A DNA stretch of 64,000 nt from Pseudidiomarina homiensis (lineage in GTDB: Bacteria; Pseudomonadota; Gammaproteobacteria; Enterobacterales; Alteromonadaceae), in contig NZ_PIPX01000001.1 in assembly GCF_003987225.1 (NCBI RefSeq), positions 1,488,001 to 1,552,000 on the forward strand, read 5' to 3'. A program made the translations under genes and the position numbers. Below, piece after piece: positions 29,336 through 38,456 of the stretch; positions within the stretch are counted from its first letter, which is position 1, and every line of letters begins with the position of its first letter. The notes under the pieces were generated by a model. It saw nothing but the letters and a program-made list of their open reading frames with translations, did not search any database and had not been told where the DNA came from.

Positions 29336-31783
29336 TTAACGTAAAGCCTGTAGGCGACGTTGCACTGACTGGCGAATCGTTTGCAACACTGCGGCATCTA
29401 ACAAGCGATCGATGTTATCGCTTAACGCCGCAACGCTACTATGTGCGATGAAGTTACCGTCACTATTCACCTCGATATAGTCTTTGCGCTTCAGCGTCGA
29501 AATCAACGCACTGAGCAGTTTTTTATCAAAAAACTCGGGCGCATTTACGCCATGCATCGCACTCAGTCGCTCAGCTAATTCGACTGCGGCCTGTTCCAAT
29601 GCCGCTCGACCTTGCGCTTCGCCTTGCTGCAGCAGCTCAAACAGTATGGCATAACGCTGCAACGTCTCGCTTGCCGCGCGCGCCAAAAGCTGCAATTGGA
29701 AGAATTCAGTCGTATCACGCGACGCCGCCCGATAATGTTCATTATCAAGCGCATGTAACAACCCAACATTCACTAGGTGCTCCACTATCGCTTGCGTCCA
29801 CAACGGCATGGCTTCAGCGTCATGACTTAAAAACAACTCTTCTTTTAGCAGTGGTTGTAACTGACTAAGCAATTCACTGACTTGCTCTACTTTAAACGTC
29901 CGGTGACCACAGGCAAAAGCGGCGATAATCGCTGGAACGATCACCATGTGCATGATGTTATTACGATAATACGTCATCGCAATCGCCGTTGTGCCATCCA
30001 GCCGGATCATTTCGCCCATGGTGTCGCTTACCACGGTGAATTTGTCGTGGCGTTTCGCCAATTGCCATAACTCTTCGCCTGACTCGGCAGGAACGTAAGC
30101 ATAGTTGCTGTAAGGCACTTCACGCAGCAGTGCTGTGTAAACATCCAATTGCGCCACAAGTTCTTCACGCGACAACGTATGTTGTTCGGCACTCAGTAAC
30201 GCTAATGCTGTCAGGTTGACACTGTTCATACCGGCGGCATCATTAATGCGCTGCATGATTTGCTCAGCGAACAAGTTGACGGTCGGAGTTAACCAACGCG
30301 GTCGCGCGGGTTCTTCTGCTCCCAAGGTAATCGACTCACGCCAATTTGGCGTTAATTTATCTAAGGTTTGGCCAACATTGATAGGTTCGCCGAAGGTAAC
30401 ATAGCCGTGGCCGAAATTGCGTAAGTGGCGAAGACTCGAGAGCACTTGCCACATCGATTCTTTCTCTTTTGACTTCCCTTTGAGTTCTTTTAAGTAAGTA
30501 CCCACTTCCATGACGTGCTCATAACCTAGGTAGACAGGGACAATCGACATGGGACGTTGCTGGCCACGTAACATGCCTTGAATCGTCATCGCAATCATAC
30601 CGGTTTTGGGCTGTAACAAGCGCCCGGTACGGCTGCGCCCGCCCTCAGTGAAATATTCAACTGGGTAACCTTTCTGGAAAAGGCGGTCAAGGTATTCTCG
30701 AAAGATCGCGGAATAGAGTTTATTGCCCTTAAAACTGCGGCGGATGAAAAATGCCCCGCCGCGGCGGAACAGCGGACCCGCTGGGAAAAAGTCTAAGTTA
30801 ACACCAGCAGCAATATGCGGTGGTACCAACCCTTCTTTGTAGATCACATAACTAAGTAACAGGTAGTCCATGTGGCTGCGGTGGCACGGCACATAGATGA
30901 CCTCATGTCCCGCTTGGGCGAGTGCACGAATACGGTCACCGCCTTCAATATGAATACCGTTGTAGATACGGCTCCACATCCAACCCATGATGCGATCAAG
31001 CATACGCACCAAGGTATCGCTGTAATTTGCCGCGATCTCATCTAAGTAGTCGTAAGCACGTTTGGTCGCTTTTTCGTGGCTGATTTTTTTACTGCGCGCT
31101 TCATCTGCAATCGCTTTTTGCAGTGCTGCACTTTGCAGGAGCTCTTGAATGACCCGCTCGCGATTGGCGACCTTAGGTCCGGCCACCGCATGACGCAGTC
31201 GCACAAAATGCACCCGCGCAACGCGCGCGAGCTTTTGTGCAACCTTGCGCTCAGCTCCGTGTTGGTCAGTCATTTGTCTTAAGCTGACGGGCCGACTCCC
31301 GCGAACCAGGATATTACGACCGGAAAACATGACCAGCCAAAACTTACGCCAACGGCCAGGATTATCCAGATCAGCGACCATGGTGTTTCCTTCGCGCGGC
31401 TCCTGTCCGGCTTTACGACCCCAAAATAGGCCCATAGGGACAAGTTGCACATCGAGTTGGCGTTCTTTTTGATGGCTTTTCAGTAAGTGAAGAAATTCAT
31501 CCAGCGCAGCCTCGTTGGTGTCTGCTTTTGCTTGCTCGAGATACATGACGCGGGCATGTCGTTCACCATTGATCAGGAGCGGCTCCATCAAACTTGGCAG
31601 TCCCGCTTGCTTCAGCGCACGATTTGCTACCAACAGATCGGTTACCGATGTCGAGCGCATCACATAGACCACGTGCTGCGGATCGCCCACGGCACTAATG
31701 TTTTCGTCAAAAATAGTCTCGAACCGCGTCAACCAACGAACCGGCCAATACAACACCTTCGCGACAAAGGCTCTCCAACGCAT
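29336..31783 (-). CDS. plsB: Glycerol-3-phosphate 1-O-acyltransferase PlsB
   Basis: An 815-residue membrane-associated enzyme that transfers an acyl chain to the sn-1 position of glycerol-3-phosphate, the first step of phospholipid synthesis. Block I is CHRSHMDYLLLSY (HX4D, about 300), and block III is FTEGGRSRTGRLLQPKTG. Length is near E. coli PlsB (807). A TTG 15 bases upstream is in frame. ATG 31783 follows GGGGGAAAAG, while the TTG lies upstream of that site, so I chose the ATG. dgkA, often next to plsB, is absent here. Confidence 0.95.
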   Translation of the reverse strand: MRWRAFVAKVLYWPVRWLTRFETIFDENISAVGDPQHVVYVMRSTSVTDLLVANRALKQAGLPSLMEPLLINGERHARVMYLEQAKADTNEAALDEFLHLLKSHQKERQLDVQLVPMGLFWGRKAGQEPREGNTMVADLDNPGRWRKFWLVMFSGRNILVRGSRPVSLRQMTDQHGAERKVAQKLARVARVHFVRLRHAVAGPKVANRERVIQELLQSAALQKAIADEARSKKISHEKATKRAYDYLDEIAANYSDTLVRMLDRIMGWMWSRIYNGIHIEGGDRIRALAQAGHEVIYVPCHRSHMDYLLLSYVIYKEGLVPPHIAAGVNLDFFPAGPLFRRGGAFFIRRSFKGNKLYSAIFREYLDRLFQKGYPVEYFTEGGRSRTGRLLQPKTGMIAMTIQGMLRGQQRPMSIVPVYLGYEHVMEVGTYLKELKGKSKEKESMWQVLSSLRHLRNFGHGYVTFGEPINVGQTLDKLTPNWRESITLGAEEPARPRWLTPTVNLFAEQIMQRINDAAGMNSVNLTALALLSAEQHTLSREELVAQLDVYTALLREVPYSNYAYVPAESGEELWQLAKRHDKFTVVSDTMGEMIRLDGTTAIAMTYYRNNIMHMVIVPAIIAAFACGHRTFKVEQVSELLSQLQPLLKEELFLSHDAEAMPLWTQAIVEHLVNVGLLHALDNEHYRAASRDTTEFFQLQLLARAASETLQRYAILFELLQQGEAQGRAALEQAAVELAERLSAMHGVNAPEFFDKKLLSALISTLKRKDYIEVNSDGNFIAHSSVAALSDNIDRLLDAAVLQTIRQSVQRRLQALR

Positions 31784-31866
31784 GCTTTTCCCCCGCAATT
31801 TTTACTCGGTAAAAGGATACCATCGATTAAGCTGATTTGCTGTTAGAAAAAAAATGCACAAAAAAG

Positions 31867-31894
31867 TTGCGATCTGAAAACACCTGTATATACT
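31867..31894 (+). promoter_or_regulatory. Predicted lexA promoter
   Basis: TTGCGA (31867-31872) and TATACT (31889-31894) with a 16-base spacer. The -10 element is inside the first SOS box, so LexA binding would block it directly. Confidence 0.65.
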
Positions 31895-31899
31895 CACAG
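31884..31899. promoter_or_regulatory. SOS (LexA) box 1
   Basis: CTGTATATACTCACAG is an exact CTGT-N8-ACAG match, overlapping the -10 of the lexA promoter. It is one of two boxes spaced 21 bases apart, as in E. coli lexA. Confidence 0.9.
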
Positions 31900-31904
31900 T
31901 ATTA

Positions 31905-31920
31905 CTGTATGAATAAACAG
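31905..31920. promoter_or_regulatory. SOS (LexA) box 2
   Basis: CTGTATGAATAAACAG is a second exact CTGT-N8-ACAG match, ending 8 bases before the lexA start codon. Paired boxes imply tight autoregulation of lexA and the downstream SulA-like gene. Confidence 0.9.
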
Positions 31921-31928
31921 GTATCGAA

Positions 31929-32549
31929 ATGCGACCGTTAACGCCACGACAGCAAGAAATTTTAGACCTCATTAAAGACACGATTGAGGCAACGGGTATG
32001 CCACCAACACGCGCAGAAATCGCTCAGCGCTTAGGCTTTCGTTCGCCAAACTCTGCGGAAGAGCATCTGAAAGCACTCGCTAAAAAGGGTGTGATCGAAA
32101 TGCTTCCTGGAATGTCACGAGGGCTTCGGCTCATCGGCGCTAATGACGAAGACATTCCTGAAGGCTTGCCGCTGATCGGTCAAGTTGCTGCAGGTGAGCC
32201 AATATTGGCACAACAACATATCGAGAGTCATTATCAAGTTGACGAGAACCTCTTTCGCCCACATGCGGATTTCTTATTGCGCGTCAACGGCATGAGTATG
32301 AAAGACATTGGAATACTTGATGGCGACCTCCTCGCTGTGCATAAAACCCACGAAGCTCGTAACGGCCAAATCATTGTCGCCCGCGTTGAGGACGACGTTA
32401 CCGTCAAACGCTTCGAACGCAAAGGAAACATCATTCTCTTACATCCAGAAAATGACGAGTTTTCACCTATTCAAGTCGACCTCACACAACAATACTTCAC
32501 CATCGAAGGGTTAGCGGTCGGCGTGATCCGAAATGGAGCCTGGTTATGA
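31929..32549 (+). CDS. lexA: SOS repressor LexA
   Basis: A 206-residue repressor of the DNA damage response. The N-terminal winged helix ([30 protein letters not shown], about 28-43) binds SOS boxes. The self-cleavage site is the Ala-Gly bond in QVAAGEPI (about 84). The catalytic Ser is in [12 protein letters not shown] and the Lys in VTVKRFER. Two SOS boxes precede it. Its stop overlaps the next start as ATGA, making a lexA-sulA-type operon. Confidence 0.97.
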   Translation: MRPLTPRQQEILDLIKDTIEATGMPPTRAEIAQRLGFRSPNSAEEHLKALAKKGVIEMLPGMSRGLRLIGANDEDIPEGLPLIGQVAAGEPILAQQHIESHYQVDENLFRPHADFLLRVNGMSMKDIGILDGDLLAVHKTHEARNGQIIVARVEDDVTVKRFERKGNIILLHPENDEFSPIQVDLTQQYFTIEGLAVGVIRNGAWL

Positions 32550-32962
32550 GATACAATTATCCACACGCAAGCCTCGAACTCACCGTTGAAGCGCTCAACT
32601 TTACCGATGAAAGTACACTGTCGAGCGAAGATTTTTCGGCGATGATGCCACGTATCCAGTCACTTGCTTTACGCACTAAGCAATGGGTCACGGTGATTGG
32701 CGGTTCTCGCCATGTCATTCAACAACTGGTCAACGCTGGTGTGAGTCGGTCACGTATTCGTTGGGTGGCTGGGCGTGACGCCGATCAACGCGAATGGGCA
32801 ACTGAACAAGCGCTACTCGCGGGTACTTCGAGCGTCGTTTTAAGTTTCTTAGATGCATTATCTTCACCACGGGTCGCTCAGCGTCTTAAAATGGCTAGCA
32901 AAGTAAGTCAAACGCACAGCTTTGTATTCCGCTCTCTACCTTCTCAATCCCCACTCCACTAA
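32546..32962 (+). CDS. SulA-like SOS cell division inhibitor
   Basis: A 138-residue protein translated from an ATG overlapping the lexA stop. Position and size match the SulA-type gene in lexA-sulA operons of pseudomonads and related groups; SulA blocks FtsZ polymerisation during the SOS response. The middle segment [31 protein letters not shown] resembles the RecA-like fold core of SulA, but similarity is modest and I did not see decisive residues. Expression should follow lexA through the two SOS boxes. It is followed by a strong terminator. Confidence 0.68.
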   Translation: MRYNYPHASLELTVEALNFTDESTLSSEDFSAMMPRIQSLALRTKQWVTVIGGSRHVIQQLVNAGVSRSRIRWVAGRDADQREWATEQALLAGTSSVVLSFLDALSSPRVAQRLKMASKVSQTHSFVFRSLPSQSPLH

Positions 32963-32980
32963 AATTGGGAAGGTCCCTGC

Positions 32981-33006
32981 AAGGCTGCTTCGGCAGCCTT
33001 TTTTTT
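32981..33006 (+). terminator. Intrinsic terminator after lexA operon
   Basis: AAGGCTGC (32981-32988), a TTCG tetraloop, GCAGCCTT (32993-33000) and a T-run to 33006. A textbook terminator. The remaining bases to 33258 are the upstream region of coxB: AT-rich around 33091-33120, with no open frame or clear promoter that I can defend. Confidence 0.93.
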
Positions 33007-33258
33007 CGCCCATAGCTAAAAATTTCTTAACTTTAGCGGTGGCTTTTTCGGCTACTCATGGTATTTTGATCGGGCAGCTTACTGCTAACACAATAAATAA
33101 TAATAATTATTGATACAAAACAACAAAGGGTTAGTAGGGAAAGCGATTTTCTTGTCTGAAATGCTGTTCCTTTTTCTGCTCACCTCGTTGTTCTTCAGGC
33201 TCGCACTTCGGTGTATTCGCGGTAGCGTCCGCGTCGGAAGAATGAGAGGAGATGTCGC

Positions 33259-34380
33259 GTGAGTATTAAACTCATCACTGCGCTAACAGCCATGATCCCC
33301 ATGGCTGCGCAAGCTCGTTCTCAGTTAAACCTCCCACAAGGGGTCACTGAGATTAGTAATCGCGTTTACGATCTACATATGACGATATTCTATATCTGCT
33401 GTGTGATCGGTTTAGTCGTTTTTGGGGCCATGTTTTGGTCAATGATTCGGCACCGCAAATCTAAAGGTCGCAAACCAGCAACGTTCCATGAAAACGTGAA
33501 GGTTGAAATCCTTTGGACCGTAGTTCCTTTTTTGATTCTCATCGGTATGGCCATTCCTGCCACTTCAACCTTGATCGCCATGGAAGACACTTCCGAGGCT
33601 GAACTTACGGTTTTGGTGACTGGTTCTCAATGGAAATGGCATTACAGATACTTAGATAGCGATGTTGAGTACTTCAGTTTGCTCGCCACCCAGCGTGAGC
33701 AGATTGAGAACAAATTCGACAAAGGCGAGAATTACTTGCTCGAAGTCGATCGCCCACTCGTTATTCCTACCGACCGTAAAGTTCGCTTTCTTGTGACCTC
33801 AGATGACGTCATCCACTCTTGGTGGGTACCCGACTTTGCGGTCAAGAAAGATGCCAACCCAGGCTTCATTAACGAAGCGTGGACCAAGGTTGATGAACCA
33901 GGTATCTATCGCGGCCAGTGCGCTGAGCTTTGCGGTAAAGACCATGGCTTCATGCCGGTGGTCGTCATTGCTAAAGAGCCTGCGGAGTTTGACGCATGGA
34001 TCGCTGAGCAAGAGCAAATCGCGCAACGTGAAAAAGAAGAAGAACAACGTTTGCTAGCTATGTCGATGGACATGGATGAGCTGATGGAGCTCGGTGAGCG
34101 CGTTTATCTTGGCAGTTGTGCTGCTTGTCACCAGGCCAACGGTGAAGGTATCCCTGGCGTATTCCCTGCACTCAAAGGCTCGCCTATGGCGCTCAATGAT
34201 ATGGAAGGCCATATCAACATCGTGGTTAACGGTAAGTCTGGCACCTCGATGCAGGCTTTCGGTAATCAGCTAAGCCTACGTGAGCTTGCTGCAGTTATTA
34301 CCTACGAGCGTAACGCTTGGGGCAATGATACCGGTGAAACGGTACAAGCTGCAGACGTTAACGCATTTATAAACGAATAA
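33259..34380 (+). CDS. coxB: Cytochrome c oxidase subunit II with fused cytochrome c (caa3-type)
   Basis: A 373-residue subunit that takes electrons from cytochrome c through the CuA centre. It has a signal peptide, two membrane helices (about 42-62 and 80-102) and a cupredoxin domain with CuA ligands in CAELCGKDHGFM (about 218-229). A C-terminal cytochrome c domain carries the heme motif CAACH (about 288), which makes this a caa3-type enzyme. The start is GTG at 33259 after AGAGGAG; the nearby ATG at 33252 runs into a stop. It heads the oxidase operon. Confidence 0.94.
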   Translation: MSIKLITALTAMIPMAAQARSQLNLPQGVTEISNRVYDLHMTIFYICCVIGLVVFGAMFWSMIRHRKSKGRKPATFHENVKVEILWTVVPFLILIGMAIPATSTLIAMEDTSEAELTVLVTGSQWKWHYRYLDSDVEYFSLLATQREQIENKFDKGENYLLEVDRPLVIPTDRKVRFLVTSDDVIHSWWVPDFAVKKDANPGFINEAWTKVDEPGIYRGQCAELCGKDHGFMPVVVIAKEPAEFDAWIAEQEQIAQREKEEEQRLLAMSMDMDELMELGERVYLGSCAACHQANGEGIPGVFPALKGSPMALNDMEGHINIVVNGKSGTSMQAFGNQLSLRELAAVITYERNAWGNDTGETVQAADVNAFINE

Positions 34381-34393
34381 GGGAGACCTGACT

Positions 34394-35983
34394 ATGAGCA
34401 CTGTTGTTGGCGAAGTTGATCAGCACGACGATCACCATCATCACGCGCCGTCGGGTATTACCCGTTGGCTATTTACGACGAACCACAAAGATATCGGCTC
34501 GCTGTATCTTTGGTTCTCTTTCATTATGTTCTTGGTGGGCGGTTCTATGGCGATGGTTATTCGCGCCGAACTGTTCCAACCCGGTTTACAGCTGGTAGAC
34601 CCACACTTCTTTAACCAGATGACTACTGTGCATGGTCTCATCATGGTTTTTGGTGCCGTTATGCCCGCCTTCACCGGCTTAGCGAACTGGATGATTCCAA
34701 TGATGATTGGTGCGCCTGATATGGCGTTACCACGCATGAATAACTGGAGTTTCTGGATCTTGCCATTCGCCTTTACGATTCTATTGGCGTCGTTGTTTAT
34801 GGAAGGCGGCGGTCCGGCATTCGGTTGGACCTTCTACGCGCCGTTGTCGACCACCTACAGTAGCGACTCTACCGCACTATTCGTGTTCTCGGTCCACATC
34901 ATGGGTATCTCATCCATCATGGGTGCGATTAATGTGATTGTGACCATTATGAACATGCGTGCTCCGGGCATGAGTTATATGAAAATGCCGCTGTTCGTGT
35001 GGACATGGTTTATTACGGCGTTCCTGCTGATTGCCGTTATGCCGGTACTCGCTGGTGCGGTGACCATGGTACTTACCGACAAGTATTTCGGTACCAGCTT
35101 CTTTGACGCTGCAGGGGGCGGTGACCCAGTATTGTTCCAGCATATTTTCTGGTTCTTTGGGCATCCTGAAGTCTACATTATGATCTTGCCGTCCTTCGGT
35201 ATTGTTTCGGCGATTATTCCAGCCTTCTCGCGCAAAAGACTGTTCGGCTACGCCTCGATGGTGTATGCAACCGCGGCCATTGCCGGGTTGTCGTTCTTGG
35301 TCTGGGCGCACCACATGTTTACTACGGGCATGCCAGTCTTTGCCGAACTGTTCTTCATGTACTGTACGATGCTGATCTCGGTGCCGACGGGTGTCAAAGT
35401 CTTTAACTGGGTGGCGACCATGTGGCGTGGCTCAATTAGCTTTGAAACGCCCATGCTGTTTGCCCTTGCCTTCGTCATTTTGTTTACCATCGGCGGCTTC
35501 TCAGGGCTAATGTTGGCGATTACACCTGTGGATTTCCAATATCACGATACCTATTTCGTGGTTGCACACTTCCACTATGTACTCGTAAGTGGGGCCATCT
35601 TCTCGATTATGGCCGCAGCCTACTACTGGCTGCCAAAATGGACCGGCCATATGTATGACGAGAAGCTAGCGAAGACGCATTTCTGGGCTTCACTCATCTC
35701 AGTAAACGTATTGTTCTTCCCGATGCATTTTGCTGGCTTGGCAGGTATGCCTCGACGTATCCCTGACTACTCGATCGCCTTTGCTGATATCAACCAAATC
35801 GTCAGTATCGGTGGCTTCGCATTCGGCCTTTCACAATTGATTTTCCTTTGGGTAGTCATTAAGTGTGTGAAAGGTGGTGAAAAAGCGCCAGCTAAGCCTT
35901 GGGAAGGTGCTGAGGGCTTAGAGTGGACAGTCCCATCGCCAGCGCCGTATCACACCTTCGATACGCCACCTGAGGTGAAATAA
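34394..35983 (+). CDS. coxA: Cytochrome c oxidase subunit I
   Basis: A 529-residue, twelve-helix catalytic subunit that reduces oxygen to water at the heme a3-CuB site and pumps protons. Heme and copper ligands are visible: TVHGLIMVFG, FGHPEVYIMILPSFG (CuB His with the cross-linked Tyr), VWAHHMFTTGM and AHFHYVL. It follows coxB by 13 bases with its own GGGAG site. ctaG begins two bases after the stop. Confidence 0.97.
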   Translation: MSTVVGEVDQHDDHHHHAPSGITRWLFTTNHKDIGSLYLWFSFIMFLVGGSMAMVIRAELFQPGLQLVDPHFFNQMTTVHGLIMVFGAVMPAFTGLANWMIPMMIGAPDMALPRMNNWSFWILPFAFTILLASLFMEGGGPAFGWTFYAPLSTTYSSDSTALFVFSVHIMGISSIMGAINVIVTIMNMRAPGMSYMKMPLFVWTWFITAFLLIAVMPVLAGAVTMVLTDKYFGTSFFDAAGGGDPVLFQHIFWFFGHPEVYIMILPSFGIVSAIIPAFSRKRLFGYASMVYATAAIAGLSFLVWAHHMFTTGMPVFAELFFMYCTMLISVPTGVKVFNWVATMWRGSISFETPMLFALAFVILFTIGGFSGLMLAITPVDFQYHDTYFVVAHFHYVLVSGAIFSIMAAAYYWLPKWTGHMYDEKLAKTHFWASLISVNVLFFPMHFAGLAGMPRRIPDYSIAFADINQIVSIGGFAFGLSQLIFLWVVIKCVKGGEKAPAKPWEGAEGLEWTVPSPAPYHTFDTPPEVK

Positions 35984-35984
35984 G

Positions 35985-36563
35985 ATGAGTGAACGACCAA
36001 CTCAACCGGATAACACCCGCATCGTCCGTCGGCTCCTGCTGACGGTCGTGGGGATGTTCGCGTTCGGATTTGCGTTGGTTCCACTGTACAACGTGTTCTG
36101 TGATATCACTGGTTTTAACGGCCGCTTTACCGATGGTCAGGCGGCCGCCAACACCAAAACAGTGGATACTAGCCGAACCATTAATGTGCAATTTATTACG
36201 CGTGTGAATAAAGGCATGCCATGGGGCTTTGAACCCGAGGTTCAGTCGGTGCGTGTGCATCCGGGTGAAACCAAGGTAGTCAACTTTTTCGCCAAGAACC
36301 TAACTGGGAAGAATATGGTAGCGCAAGCTATCCCATCGGTCGCCCCTGGCGAGGCCTCGCTCTACCTCAATAAGGTCGAATGTTTTTGCTTCAATCAGCA
36401 GCCACTTGCTGCCGGCAGCGACACCGCAATGCCGATGCAATTCTATTTGGACCCAGAGATTCCTGAGCATATTCATACGGTTACCCTGTCATACACAATG
36501 TACGATATGACAGAAAACGCTCAACCTGATGCTCTGGCCGCGCTTGCGCAGCCAGTGAACTGA
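35985..36563 (+). CDS. ctaG: Cytochrome c oxidase assembly protein CtaG/Cox11
   Basis: A 192-residue copper chaperone anchored by one N-terminal helix (about 15-35), with an outward-facing domain that delivers copper to CuB of subunit I. The copper motif ECFCFNQQ is present (about 129-136), as is the family segment VPLYNVFCDITGFNG. It lies between coxA and coxC, its usual place. Confidence 0.94.
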   Translation: MSERPTQPDNTRIVRRLLLTVVGMFAFGFALVPLYNVFCDITGFNGRFTDGQAAANTKTVDTSRTINVQFITRVNKGMPWGFEPEVQSVRVHPGETKVVNFFAKNLTGKNMVAQAIPSVAPGEASLYLNKVECFCFNQQPLAAGSDTAMPMQFYLDPEIPEHIHTVTLSYTMYDMTENAQPDALAALAQPVN

Positions 36564-36573
36564 GGATTTTGCA

Positions 36574-37455
36574 ATGGCAGAACAAAAACACGAAAAATAT
36601 TACGTGCCAGCCTCAAGCCCATGGCCAATTGTTGGCGCAATCGGCTTAGGCCTTATTGCTTTTGGTGCCGGACACACCGTCATCGACGCGAGTAAGGACG
36701 CTGACGGCTGGGGTATCAATGTATTACTTGGCGGTATCGCCGTTATCTTGGTCATGCTATTTGGTTGGTTCCGCGACCAAATCAACGAGTCGATGTCAGG
36801 GCTTTACAGCAAACAGCTTGGACACTCTTATCGGCAAGGTATGGCATGGTTTATCTTCTCAGAAATCATGTTCTTTGCCGCATTCTTTGGAGCGCTCTTC
36901 TATGCTCGCGTGATAGCGGTGGAGTGGCTCGGTGGCGCCAGTAATAACGCCATGACCAACGAAGTTCTATGGCCTGGATTCGAAGCCATTTGGCCGTTAA
37001 CCGAAACGCCTGGTGGCACTGAATCTGGTGCTATGGGTTGGACCGGCTTACCGCTTTATAACACCATTATCCTGATTATTTCTTCGTTTACCTGTCACTT
37101 TGCCCATGTCGGTTTAGAAAAGGGCAAACGTAAGCAGCTCACCGCGTGGCTGGGCCTCACCATTATTCTTGGTTGTATCTTCTTGTATTTGCAAGGCGCC
37201 GAGTACGTGCATGCATACGAAGAACTGGGCCTAACCTTGGATTCTGGTATTTACGGCAATACCTTTTACATGCTTACTGGTTTCCATGGTATGCACGTAA
37301 CTTTAGGTACCATCATGCTCATTGTGATGTTCTTACGCGTCGTAAAAGGACATTTCACCCCGGAAAGCCATTTCGCCTTCCAAGCGACGAGCTGGTACTG
37401 GCACTTTGTTGATGTGGTTTGGGTGTGCTTGTTTATCTTTGTGTATGTACTTTAG
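36574..37455 (+). CDS. coxC: Cytochrome c oxidase subunit III
   Basis: A 293-residue seven-helix subunit that stabilises the oxidase and its proton uptake. Typical segments are FIFSEIMFFAAFFGALFYA, FHGMHVTLGTIML and the C-terminal WYWHFVDVVWV. It is the last gene of the first plus-strand block; a long hairpin lies 11 bases after its stop. Confidence 0.95.
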   Translation: MAEQKHEKYYVPASSPWPIVGAIGLGLIAFGAGHTVIDASKDADGWGINVLLGGIAVILVMLFGWFRDQINESMSGLYSKQLGHSYRQGMAWFIFSEIMFFAAFFGALFYARVIAVEWLGGASNNAMTNEVLWPGFEAIWPLTETPGGTESGAMGWTGLPLYNTIILIISSFTCHFAHVGLEKGKRKQLTAWLGLTIILGCIFLYLQGAEYVHAYEELGLTLDSGIYGNTFYMLTGFHGMHVTLGTIMLIVMFLRVVKGHFTPESHFAFQATSWYWHFVDVVWVCLFIFVYVL

Positions 37456-37466
37456 CGAGTCGTATC

Positions 37467-37499
37467 AGACCGTACTAAACCGAAGGTTTAGTACGGTCT
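37467..37499. terminator. 15-bp perfect inverted repeat between coxC and DUF2909 gene
   Basis: AGACCGTACTAAACC (37467-37481), loop GAA, GGTTTAGTACGGTCT (37485-37499). It is the longest perfect stem in the window and sits at the convergent junction, its right arm coding for the end of the DUF2909 protein. There is no T-run on either side, so it may act as a transcript-end stabiliser or a factor-dependent stop rather than a classic terminator. Confidence 0.6.
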
Positions 37500-37703
37500 T
37501 GGATTCGGGTCCAACAGACCGGTCGCTAATAAAATAATAATAATCAAAATAGCCAGAGCTGATGCGCCGACACGACGCCCTAAATAGCGTGTCATAGATG
37601 GTTTACTTGGATCGTCGCGTAACATTGCAAGCAACGCGCGCATCAAGTTAAAAACCATGAACAACATGAGTAGTACTAAAATGATTTTTGCGGTAACGAC
37701 CAT
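37488..37703 (-). CDS. DUF2909 family twin-helix membrane protein
   Basis: A 71-residue protein with two membrane helices (about 4-26 and 46-64) linked by a basic loop (MLRDDPSKPSMTRYLGRRVG). It matches the DUF2909 family, commonly found next to cox genes, and a role in oxidase assembly or stability is plausible but unproven. It is encoded opposite to the oxidase operon, with AGGAAT before the ATG. Its start is only 27 bases from the divergent SURF1 start. Confidence 0.82.
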   Translation of the reverse strand: MVVTAKIILVLLMLFMVFNLMRALLAMLRDDPSKPSMTRYLGRRVGASALAILIIIILLATGLLDPNPRPY

Positions 37704-37730
37704 TCTAAATTCCTGTCTCGGTATAAGCTG

Positions 37731-38456
37731 ATGCGCATTAGCACTGTTCTAGTTACGCTCACCACTGTGCTGGCAATTAGCTTTTTGGTCAAGCTTGGTT
37801 TATGGCAACTTGACCGGGCAGCGGAGAAACAGGCTTTGTTTGACGATTTCGCTGCTGCTCAAGCGCAAGCCGACGAACTAAAGTTTAAACCCCTCTTCGC
37901 GATGAACGAAGAGCCTGAACGTTACCAACCAGTACAGGTAACTGGACAATTTTTAGATGACTACTTACTGCTCGATAACCAAGTCTATCAAGGAAAAGTC
38001 GGCTATCACGTCATCGGACTTTTACGTACTGAACAACGCCCCGAGCTTGTTCCAGTAAACTTAGGTTGGGTACCTGTAGGCTTGGATCGCACCAAATTAC
38101 CTCAGCTTGAGTTACCTAACGACGTCCTTACCGTCAAAGGTTGGTTTTACCAACCTAATACCGATGGTTTTTCTCTTGCCAAACGCATTGTAGAACCTAA
38201 CGGACCGCCGTGGCGCATCCAGCAGCTTGATGCATCAGCGATCAGCGATGCTCTTGAACTTCCCATCGCTACCAATGTGGTGCTACTCTCCGAAGCGGAG
38301 GCTTATGGCTGGCCAAGGTCGTGGCAGCCGCAGGTAATGTCACCGGAGAAACATCAAGCCTATGCGCTGCAATGGTTTTCTTTGGCACTTGCCTTGTTGA
38401 TAGTGGTACTTCTCGTCCGCCGTTCCATAACGAAAACAAAAAAGGAAGGGACATGA
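37731..38456 (+). CDS. SURF1 family cytochrome oxidase assembly protein
   Basis: A 241-residue membrane protein with one helix at each end (about 5-24 and 213-232) and a periplasmic domain. The N-terminal GLWQLDRAAEKQAL and LGWVP, followed later by a PYALQWF-like segment (here AYALQWFSLAL), are SURF1 signatures. SURF1 helps insert heme a into subunit I. The ribosome site is weak. The stop overlaps the next start (ATGA). Confidence 0.9.
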   Translation: MRISTVLVTLTTVLAISFLVKLGLWQLDRAAEKQALFDDFAAAQAQADELKFKPLFAMNEEPERYQPVQVTGQFLDDYLLLDNQVYQGKVGYHVIGLLRTEQRPELVPVNLGWVPVGLDRTKLPQLELPNDVLTVKGWFYQPNTDGFSLAKRIVEPNGPPWRIQQLDASAISDALELPIATNVVLLSEAEAYGWPRSWQPQVMSPEKHQAYALQWFSLALALLIVVLLVRRSITKTKKEGT

